Source of the DNA: Ecdyonurus torrentis
Lineage: Eukaryota > Arthropoda > Insecta > Ephemeroptera > Heptageniidae
Direction: 5' to 3'
Length of the DNA stretch: 64,000 nucleotides
Assembly (NCBI GenBank): GCA_949318235.1
Contig: OX439132.1
Location: 5,185,886 to 5,249,885 of the forward strand
The notes beneath the pieces were generated by a model that had not been told where the DNA came from, made no database searches, and saw only the letters and a program-made list of their open reading frames with translations. This document shows, one piece after another, positions 1 through 11,100 of this stretch; position 1 is the stretch's first letter, and every line of letters starts with the position of its first letter. Made by a program: the position numbers and the translations under genes.

Positions 1-517
1 AAAGCCCCCACATACATTTTGTTTGTTTGTTAGTTAATTTTAGCAATTTAATGCTATTTTATTAACACTTCATTAACACTGATTTATTTTGATGTTACAC
101 TTCACTTTCAATCATAGGGTATATAGTTTATAATAATGTAGGTTTATTATCTTATTTTAAATATCACTGCATTTAAGTTTATTGAATACTTGTTTTTTGA
201 AATTTTTAACGTTTAATTCTTTGTCAACTTGATTGAGTTTGTTATATAATTTTATGCCATTAACAAATAAAGACTTTTGGCTTGATTTGTTGGATTGAGA
301 AAACATGTGGAATTCTTTTGCTTGTCTAGTATCATGTTTATGAATTTCATTATTTTTTTTATAGTAGTATCAGATTGGTTCTGTGGTTTTGTTGTGGATT
401 TGTCACTTTTCAGCCACTAACACTTGAATAACAAGGCAGTATACTTTATATTAACAGTACATACTGTATTTTTGTTTCATTATCTGAAAAGAAAAAAAAC
501 TATGAGAGTACTGGTAC

Positions 518-752
518 GGTAGGCATGCCACTTCTCGGCCATTCACTTTTCGGCTTCTTGAACTTTGAAGGGTTATAAAAAAAAAAACTACACAACTCAA
601 AAGCCAAATTTTTATTCTCCTAGTTTCAAAAAATTTTGTGAACAGTGTGCCAGAATTTCAAGTGCTTATATGTCTCCTAGAATAATTTTAAAATCACAAG
701 TGGACGAAAAGTGGCCCAGACATTTAAGTGGCCGAAAAGTAGCATATCTACC
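518..752. mobile_element. Foldback (MITE-like) element
   Basis: The left end (GGTAGGCATGCCACTTCTCG at 518) is an imperfect inverted repeat of the right end (AAAGTAGCATATCTACC, to 752). Both arms share CACTTTTCGGCCA-type motifs. The interior shows nothing protein-like beyond a chance open frame. Confidence 0.55.
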
Positions 753-1006
753 ATAATATGTACTTTTTACCTGTTAGAATTTGTAGTATGTAGCTGGATA
801 TTAGTTCAATTAAAAGTATGAAGTATGATGATTCCATCTTATCTTTAGTTTGTTCTGAGTACCATATTATAGTAGTCCTAAGCATCACCAAGCAACAACA
901 ACAAAAACTGCTGCCTGACATTAATGAAAACATTAAGTTAAATTATCATAGAACCACAGCTATTTCAAACATTTGGACCTAAGTTTACTAAATGTGTTTG
1001 TTGTAG

Positions 1007-1141
1007 TTGATAGAGCCAGTTGTTAGCCAGCTGTACAGTTACTACCAAAGCCAGTGTCGACAGCTGCAATGTTACACGTTGCAATTCTTGCCGTCTCTCG
1101 TCTTTGTCAGTCTCAATTGTGTGGCTCATGGAGACAAACAG
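1007..1141 (+). CDS. FAM126: Hyccin exon a (first exon in window)
   Basis: The exon has 45 codons, phase 0 at both ends, from LIEPVVSQLYSYY to CVAHGDKQ. The acceptor is TTTGTTGTAG before 1007 and the donor is CAG|GTATGT at 1142. It carries the LEPV...LQFLPxL helix signature near the hyccin N-terminus. A start codon is not included, so at least one upstream coding exon is missing from the window. Confidence 0.93.
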
Positions 1142-1543
1142 GTATGTAAATCAATCAAACATCTAAAATAAATCTCCCACAGAAGCTTGCATTTCATAAA
1201 ACTTTTTCATATTCATTTTTGAACCAACCTGTCTAGACATTTCCATGATTTCTCTAGGCTATTATAGCAAATATCGACCTGTGTATTAGGCCATGGCTCA
1301 GTGGTGGTGCACTTTTGTAAGAGAACGTTACACGTTGGTGAATCCTATAGTAGCTGTGTATAAGAGCGCGCTGGTGCACCAAAGCTTACATATTTTTGTT
1401 GCACCAACCAGACACCAATGTGTAACGCTCTCTATGGGAAGTGAGCCGCCACCGCCGTGGCTGGCTTATGTGTGTAGGTCCCATTGTACCTGTTGTTAAG
1501 AATTCTGTCTTGATGGGACTTTGGAGAAGGTGTAGCATATTAT

Positions 1544-1578
<35 letters not shown>

Positions 1579-1846
1579 CTCATTTTATATTAATTACAGT
1601 GTTGTTATTATTATTTTTTTTAACTAAAAAGATACTGTATTGTACTGGTTGCAGTCAAAAAGCATTTCAAATTCAAAGGTCGTTCAGTCACTTCTGAATG
1701 TAATGCAAAAATTACTTGACATGTATCCTGTGACCGCAATCAATATGATATAAAAACTACTAGCTAAAAAAATAGTAAGTGTGTATGAAGAAGCATGCAT
1801 TAGATCCATTTATTGTCATAGTTAAAAGCATTATATTAGAAGAGTT

Positions 1847-1879
<33 letters not shown>

Positions 1880-2102
1880 AGGCTTAATGATTCTTTCTTA
1901 TGGAAAAATGCAGTAGATATTTGATAGTTAGATATTTTTCTTGACATTGAGATATTTACTGTAGCTTTTACTGAGTCTCAAAGCTATTGCTTTCCTGAAT
2001 ATCAACTGATTTGGTTATATGTACATTATTTTTTTAATCCAAGTGAATTGAAATTCAGGGAAACAGAAGCTTTAAAGCTCATTAAGCTCCAGTAACAATT
2101 TC

Positions 2103-2147
<45 letters not shown>

Positions 2148-5100
2148 GACAAAATTGCTGCTTGATAAGAAAGCATGCTAAATAGAAGACTTGCAAAAGT
2201 AGTTTTAGTGATAAAACAAGGCATCCTACTCCTTTAGGATGCCTTGGATAAAATAAACAAACTCTCAGCTCAACAATATAGTAACAAAGTGCTAGCAGAC
2301 GACTTTGTGTTCCTGTCTCGATTCAACATGCTTAATTTCTTATGGGGCAATGAAGCAGCTATAACTCAAGTTTGAATTATTTCTCAGAGCTGAAATTTTT
2401 ACTGTAGCTTCCTGAACCTCAACGTTTTTGTTTTCCTGAATTTCAAAGTGATTAAATGAAAAAAATAATTTGAATAAGCTACATTAAAAATTTTAGCTCT
2501 GAGAAATAATTCTAACTTGAGTGTTAGCTGCTTTATTGCCTCATAAGAAAGCATGTTAAATTGAGACAGGAACTCAAAGTCATCTGCTAGCACTTTTTTA
2601 GTATTGTTGGGTTCTGGATTTGTTTGTTTTCTCACTAAACAAATGTTTGCAAGTTTTCTATTAAAAGGAAATTTTACCTTATGATGTTAACTTTGAAGTA
2701 ACCAAGGCTTAAGCAAGTTACTAATATAACATTTTGTCTTACACAGAGCTGCCCAACAGTGGAAACCTTACTATTGGGCATGTACAACCAAGAACTGCTA
2801 GATAAAAATGGCAAACCTCGAGTGCACAGTTTCAGACTGCCGTCCTTGGCTCAGGCTTCAGTCTATCATGATGTGAGTTACTCTTGTTGATATTTGGTCT
2901 TGATTTTGTCTCAAGATATATTCTTCTCCAGGGCATAAATGTTACATTAAAGGAGATTCACAAGAAATTGATTCACATATTAACACAAATACATAATCCA
3001 GTGGTCTGACATTTCTCAGTTGGCTTCAGAGAGCAAAATCATAAATTTAAAGTACACAAAAGGAAGAAAAAAAAATGATTGAATGTTATAAATTTTGTAA
3101 TACATTTAGTATTAAACTCACACAAACTTAATGATTTTTTGTTTTAACGATATAAAGTGTTTTAATTTTGTAAATTAAACACATAAACTTTTAACATTTT
3201 TTTTAAAGTAATTTTTCGTTTCATTCTTTATATTATGTTCAGGTAATTCATGAAACAAATGAGTTGCTTAAGCTATGATAACCATTATACCTACATACTA
3301 CATACGTACTGTCTACCTACCATTATACCATAAAGCTACAGTATCATTCAATAATTATAAAATTATTAGGGAAGGATAGGGGAAACCAGCAAGGCCCTCA
3401 ATTACCAATGTGAAGTGTTATCCTACCAGTAGTCTACATTATTATTTTTGGTGTAGGCTTTTACAGTTTGATGTATGTGAGTTGTTGCTAGTCTCTTTGA
3501 CTCTTGCGGGATAACCATGGCGGGTGTTGTTGTTCTCCTCTTTGTCTTGACGACGTTTCGCATCGCACGTTGGAAGCATCTTTATGTTTGTGTATGCTGG
3601 GTGCTGTTGCTCTCTCTCTCTCCTTATATACCTGAGCAACAGCACCTGGAATACACAAACCTGAAGATGCGTCCAACATGGGACGTGAAATGTCATCAAG
3701 ACAACAAGAAGAACAACACTTTGCCACGGTTATCCCGCAAGGGTCAATGAGACTAGCAACAACTCACATTATTATTTTTATTTATTTTTTGCACCAAACT
3801 ATAGAACTTTACTATTGTGGTTTCTTTTATCCTTTCTTTTTAAGCTCATAACGATCTCCAATTCCTTTTTATCTAATCTATCTATGAGTTTTTCTATCAA
3901 ATATTTTTATTTTATTTGTTTTTCTTTCCTTACTTTATGAGTGTAATGATAAATGTGTATGTTTGTTATGTGGTGCCCTATGTACTAGGTACCACTTACT
4001 TCATTGTCCATCTCGGACCTTATCATTAAGTCAATATGCCAAAATGTAGACTTATAGAGTACAATGTAAATATATATGTATAAGTACACCTTGGTGTTTA
4101 ATAAATACTAAAATAAAAGTACTAAGAGAGACATTGATGCTATTGTATTTATAACTTGCAGCCTATGAGTCTAGCTCCAGCCAGTCTTACTGAGAGTGCA
4201 CTGAGGAGACTTGAAGAATGCAACACTCACTTGGTGCAGAAAGGTCCTTACATGCCTGTGTCCAAGCTGATTGCTCAGAATAGACTTGCTGTGCTCTCTG
4301 CTCTCATGGTGCTCTACAATGCACAGATGTCAGTCATGCCAGAACATGCCATTGAGTTTCTATGCAAGGCAGTCTCCAGGTATGTAGCCCACATTTAAGT
4401 CTATTTATTTAACTTGTGAATTACAATAATGTAATCTTATAATTTCATAACTTCAGAGGTGTAGCTTGTGTAAAAGCAAAAGCACATCAAGTAATTTAGA
4501 ATATACAGAATGAAAATAAAAAGAAATTAGAGATTGTCTATTACATAAATTATAGTTTCACAATAACAAAAGTTACTTTGGATAGGAAAGTTTTATTTTT
4601 TCCCCCCTCTAAATTTCTTGCTGCATTACTCATTGTTGTTCATTACCTCTTGCAGAATTTCAATGACAAATAGTTTTTAATTCTTTGTGTAAAAACATTA
4701 AGACTTTTTGCTTTCTTAATTTGATCCAGTAATTCATTAGATATATATAAGTATATAAGTGCTTAGCTTTAGTTGACTCTACCATCATGCCTGAATTAGT
4801 ACGACAAAAGTCAATATCAATATCAGATAGTTTGCATGTCTTGTATTATAATTGTGTACCTCAATGATAAAGAAAAGGATAGAAAAACCAGCAAGGGCCT
4901 TACCACAGTAGAAGTTCTATGGAGAGGTCGAGGTCTTGCATGGCACAGTATATAATGTTATAAAAGTTTCTTTATAACTGAGAGCTTTCGTCATATGATA
5001 ATGACATTATCAATCAAAAGAGAAAATTACTTGAGCATTTTCGCGTTTTATTAATTTTCAATTCAACGTGCTCTAATCTCTACCAACTATTTTCTAATTA

Positions 5101-8100
5101 ATTTTTTTAAACGTAATTAATACCAACCGCGATGGTTTTTTCCTATATATTATATTTATCGCAATGTCGATCTTTTTGTTTTAATATTTAAGCTTTTGTA
5201 AGTAAGATTCTTTCATTTATATTGTATTCTCGGCCCTTTTTACTTGCCAACGCCAATAAGAGCACGTACTAAATTAATTACATACATACATACATATCAT
5301 GACGCTATAAATCCCTTTCGGGGTAAGCCAACAACACAGATGTTTTATCCTGACCCAGTGATAGACCTCCACAACTTCCTATCCTGACATACTTCACTTG
5401 CTTCCGCCAGTCTCATACCTTGTTTCATACATTTCCTTTTGCATTTCATACTGCGTACATTCTTATTTTTCAAACCTCTTCCAACCACCTCAGACCATGA
5501 TGTTTTAGGCCTGCCTCTATCTCTCCTTCCATCCACTCAAAATATGCCAAAGCGCATATATTTTTATCCTATCTCTCCTATTTCTATCATCTTTTTTACT
5601 TTTCCTACCCCGGTGTCAATATATTAAACGATGTAACTAGCTTAATCACGATACAGGCGGCCGGCAGGCGCATTGCTCTCGCGAACTTTCTGGAGTTGGG
5701 GAACTCTAGGAAGTGAGGGAGGGCACATGTGGCTTGCTGGCAGCCAGTCTTGCATCCCTCTTAGTGCACAATATTATATTACAGTGTGAGGATGAGAGGT
5801 TTTAAATAGCAAGCCGGGTTTGCGCGCGCGATTGTTCAACCAATCAGCGCGAGCAGCTGCGGGGGCATCGCGTATAAAAACGCGGCTGCCACTTGCTTCC
5901 TCAGCTCAGTCAGTTAGCAGATGTGGTGTGAGCCATCTCTAGCTGTACAGAGCTCTCTGCCGAGCCTTACTGATGAGTCCTAGGTAAAGGACGAAACCGG
6001 TCTAAGGCCAAGAGTAAGTCTGATGCTGTTTTATAATGTTGTGCCTTTGATGTAATGTGAGAACGTGAGATGTTAGGTATATCGTATTTTACATTGACAC
6101 TATACCCCTCATCCCTTTTAACGTCTATTTTTATATAGCGCAAGCTAGAATAATTTGCATCCCTAGTCCCAATTTACTATTTAAACTAGAGAATTTTCGC
6201 GTTTTATTAATTTTCAATTCAACGTGCTCTAATCTCTACCAACTATTTTCTAAATATTCTTGTAAACTTATTAATACCAACCACAATAATTTTCCCTTGC
6301 CTACATATAATTTTGTAGAATGATAATTTTCTGTTTCTATATTTTAGTAGAAGCCTTAAAGATCAAATATGTTTTCCTTCCTTCAAACTGTTAGTAATAA
6401 AAATCACTATATCAAAAAGAAGTTGTTGTTTAAATTATATTTATATTGTTGTGATTCAGGTTGGTGACCCAAGGTTTCAGTAAGCAGAGTTCTCACCAAC
6501 GCTCCTCATACGACTCAAGCCTGGTACCTCCCACCCTGCCTCGCATTCCAGTCAACTCAGAGTTCTTACTGGAGCTTCTCACGGCAGTACATCATGCACT
6601 GTAAGTTTGTATGTAGCAAAGTAATATTGCCTCTTAATTATACGTAGTAAGTAGTTCTGTGGCAGTAATAATTGAGTGTTACATTTTTTTTTTAATTTAT
6701 TGACAGATTAGAAAAAAAATTAGGGAAAGGTAAATAGTAATGAGCTTACACTGATGTGGTAGAGAAATATTTCTAACCCGCAGGCTGAAAAGAATTTATA
6801 AACGTATGGACTAGTGGCTTATACTCCTCTTATAATTTTTTTTTTCTGGACCGGGTTAGAATATTTTCTCTACCACGACATCCCTGTCGATGTAAACTCT
6901 CATTCCCCAATTTTTCCTAATCTATCTAGATGTGTTTTACTATCAATCATTGCATAGTCAAATTTCATTAATATTTACCGGTAGCTTATTATTTATTTAC
7001 TTTATTTTTTATTTTTAAGTCTTGATAATTGAGGTGAAAATAAATATCCTCCAGCCTATAGGAGGTAGGGCAAGGGCTTCTGTCTCCTTGCCATACTGAT
7101 GAGTCCCAGTAAGGATTCTACAGCTGTCCATGGCTAGAGATTAGGTGTTGAAAATGACAGTGAGCTATTCGAAATGCTCAGGCCATTAAACCAAAATGCA
7201 AGCCAAATCCCCATTTTTTAAACATTGCACTTTCTACATGAATAATGTAAGCGACTAGTACATAAACTCTAAATTAATTTATTAATGTTGATGCATTATT
7301 ATTTTGGGCCTAAGTTAGAAATTATTTTCTCTACTACAGGGGACTGCTGTCAGTCTAAGCTCACACTAATCTATCTGTGTTTTTCTGTCAACTATTTTTA
7401 ATTATCAATTATCACAGTAAATATTTCTTTTATATTAAAGAAAATGAACCATTGCGGGCATTTAGGTATGACAATTTTGAAAAAATAGATAAAGGAAACC
7501 AGCAAGGGGCTTACCATAGTGAAGAGAGTTCCGTTGTTTGATAAAAATCTTGCTAGCACAGAGATAAAAACTAACTCCATATTGGATAGCTTTCAGCACT
7601 TAACTCCAAAACAAATGGAGTGTGTTATGTCTCCATCATTCTTTCAATTTAAAGTTTAGTTCCTAAAATTATCCATACCGGTACCAGTATGTGCTTTTTA
7701 TTTTTTATTTTTATTATTTTTTTTTTTATTTTTTTTATTATCTTTGTGCTAGCAAGATGCCACCAAACTGTGACTCTCTTTACTATGGTAAGGGCAGAGC
7801 TGGTTTCTCCTATCCTTTTCTTTTAATTTTATCTTATATAAATGAGAACTTTTGTTACAATAAATTATTTATTTATTTTTACCCCTTCATATTTGGGCTT
7901 ATGAAACAATGAGGAAGACTTTAAACAAAAAAATCAGTGATAATTTTATTTCATATTCTGAAAGAGTGCATTGTCCTGAAGCGATACATATGTGAATTTC
8001 TAATTTTTGAGTTCATTAAGTATTTTTAATTAATTTTTGAAAGTCGGGAAATGACGTCACACGCTAAAACTTTTTCTTTTCCTATGCCCACATGCATAAG

Positions 8101-11100
8101 GTGCAGCCTGTGACATTATTTTGCGACTTTCAAAAAATAATTAAAAATACTAAATGAACTCAAAAATTAGAAATTCACATACTGTATGTATAGATTCAGG
8201 GTAATAGATTCAGGGTATAGAATATGAAATGAAATTACCCACTAAATTTTTGTGTAGTCTTCCTCATTAGGTAACTATGGCATGCTTACCAAGATTCTGT
8301 TTTATGTTTTAGATACTCTCCATACTCCAGTTTAGCTCAGCAAAGCTTGGAGGACATACATTTCCGAGGCAGTCATGAACTCTTACCTGATGTTCTCCTT
8401 GTGACCAATGCTCTTCGTAACATCATGCACCTTAATGCATCAGGTATGTATTTATTTCACATATGTGTAGTTACATATTATCAAGAACTTAGCATTATGA
8501 AATAAGGGTATTTTTTATCAAGTTTGTTTTATAACCTTAAATAAATCTTATAGCATAGACCGGAACCAGTTCCGAGAACAACTGAGAACTGCTTTTTTCG
8601 AAGCGGTTCCAAGATCCGGTTCTAAAAAACCACTTTTTTGGAAGTAGTTCTGGGAACTGGTTCTTGGGAACTGCTTTTCAGAACCTCTATAATAATATCC
8701 TATAAAATATAATTATAAGAAAGAAACCATTTTGGTTTAATATGCAAATCAAAGAAAAGTAATAGATAATAATTAAAGTACGTTATATTGAAAATTATAT
8801 GACGCGATAATCTTTAACTAAAATAGATACAACAATAAGGGGGACGCATTTGTATTAAAGTACATTATATTAAAAATTATATGACGCGGGAATCTTTAAT
8901 TAAAATAGTTACAACAATAAGGGGGACGCTTGTATTTTTGCATCCCCCTTATTGTATCTATTTTAATTAAAGATTCCCGTGTCATATAATTTTCAATATA
9001 ACGTACTTTAATTATTATCTATTACTTTTTTTTGATTTGCACAATATATATAAAAAGGTAACTTTTCAACCTTTTCGTCAACCTTTTCAACAATATCTCT
9101 ACCTAGCTACAGACTTCATTGTGGCATGGCCCTTGTTGGTTATCCTATTCTTTCTTTTGATAATAATATTCAGACTAAAATGGTTTTACTTGCTAAGCAA
9201 TTAATTATTGTGATATGACATTAATGTACTTGTTATTAAATGTTGCAGCTCCAGTATCTGAAACTGTGGTACCAAGTAATATGAGTCCAGTGCTAAGTGG
9301 AGCACCAGTCACAGTTCACAAATCTTTAATTACAAATGCTTCATTCCGCACTAAGAAACTGCCAGGTAGGATCCATCTTAATTATTTTCACTTAACAAAA
9401 TCACCTTTCTCTAATCTATCTCTGTTTTATAATGACATGGAATGTATAATTATTAAAAACATCAAGCTATAACTTTAATCAATAATATATACTTTTTTTT
9501 TACATGCTTTATTTTTTCTACACATATATTTTTCTTTAGATTATACAATTATTGTTATAATAAAGTGCTTTTACAGTAGTTATGACAAAAATAATAATAT
9601 GGTAACAAAAAATTATATGTACAAGTATTTTGTAGGTGCTTATTTTTTTTCTTACTATATTCTTGTTGGCGTGCTATATTATAGATGATATTGATGCTCC
9701 AATTGAAGAGCCCATTAAGCTAGAAGTGAAAGCTGATTGGTCAACTTCATCTACTTCATCTACTGCTGATAGGCCAACTCGGAGAAGCAGCGGGGGCACT
9801 TCTAGGGGCGGCAGAGACGAACTGATGCCACCTGATGGGGGGTTGGGGGTTGGAAGGGGTTCCCGTAGATTGTCAGAGGGACTTTTAATGATTGGTTCAC
9901 TCTGGAAATCTTTGGGAAAATCACAAGGGCCTCCTGTTTTATAAATTTAACAAAAAATATATTTTATATAAAATATATTGATGGGGCACATGTAAGAGCA
10001 TAACATAAGCACTACCTTTTTTTTTCTTTAGATAACTTTAAATAATAATTTTAAAAGTCGTTGATGCCCTTAGTTAGTTAGAAAGATAGAGAGTTCATTT
10101 TATTAAAGCAAACATGCATTTCGAGATTCTGTGTGCTAATTAAAAGCATAATTTTACTTAACAATAACATTTTGAAGTAAATGTATTTTTGATGCATAAA
10201 AATATTTGATAGAAATAACACATACCATAGATTGGGAAAATTGGGGAATAGAAGATAGTGTGAGTTCTGGATGACAGGGATGGCTTGCATGTGAGAAAAA
10301 AATTCAAGGCATCCCTTATCAGCCAGAACCTTATCATATCAGTAACTGAGGAACGTGAGACAACCCAAATTTTTCAAATCTTTGTGTTTTTTCTATCACA
10401 TCTCTTTATGAATCAAATATCGCAAGGTTAAGTTAACCAAAATCAACAGTTTTTCTATTTTTTTTTTTTAAACGCTAAGACTTAAAATTTTTCAATTAAC
10501 AAAAATAGCTTAATTTTTTCGATTCAAGATTACCGGTACAAGAAAAACAACAATATCAGTATCAATAATAAAGAAAATGATAGAGAGACCAAAAGTAGTG
10601 TTACCTTAGTAGAAGTTCTATGAAGAGGTTGAGGTCTCACGTGGCACAGGGCTTTAGTTATAAATGTTTATATTACTGAGAGCTTTCGTCGTCGTAATTT
10701 CATTACAGTGACGATAGCTCTATGAACATTTATAACTATAACTCTACCACATGTGATCTCTCCATAGAACTCCTACTGTTGTAAGGCTCTTGCTGGTATC
10801 TCTATCCTTTTCTTTATTATTGATAGCCGCCCTTAAATCTAATGAATCTCACAAAAATGAATAGAGAAATCAACAAAAATCGCGATAATTTCTCACCTTG
10901 ATTGGCATGTTTATTGCTTTATACTTTGATTCTCTAATTATAGTCGTACAATAAATTAAATTCCATAGATAATGCATAAGTAAAAAAATAAGAAAAAAAA
11001 GTTTAAAAAATTTTAAAACACTTATTTTTATTATTTTAGTCTGCAACGTATATTATAGACTTCATAGGTTTTTAGCTTGCTTTCAAGCAACTTACAAAGC

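Larger units (their letters stand above)
5637..6148 (+). mobile_element. Promoter plus hammerhead module, probably a retroelement terminal repeat
   Basis: A GC-rich island in AT-rich DNA. In order it has a heat-shock-element-like triplet (5683-5695), CCAAT (5840-5844), TATAAAAA (5873-5880), an initiator-like TCAGT (5906-5910), an intact hammerhead ribozyme (5964-6008) and a donor-like GTAAGT (6014). CTAGCTT at 5637 and AAGCTAG at 6142 may mark its ends. Promoter then hammerhead then intron is the layout known for Penelope-like pseudo-LTRs; retrozyme repeats also carry hammerheads. No reverse transcriptase is present, so this would be a solo terminal copy. Family assignment is inference. Confidence 0.6.

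Noticed and set aside
1294..1304. tRNA A-box match TGGCTCAGTGG
   Set aside because: No B box at proper distance and no cloverleaf; part of an imperfect palindrome.
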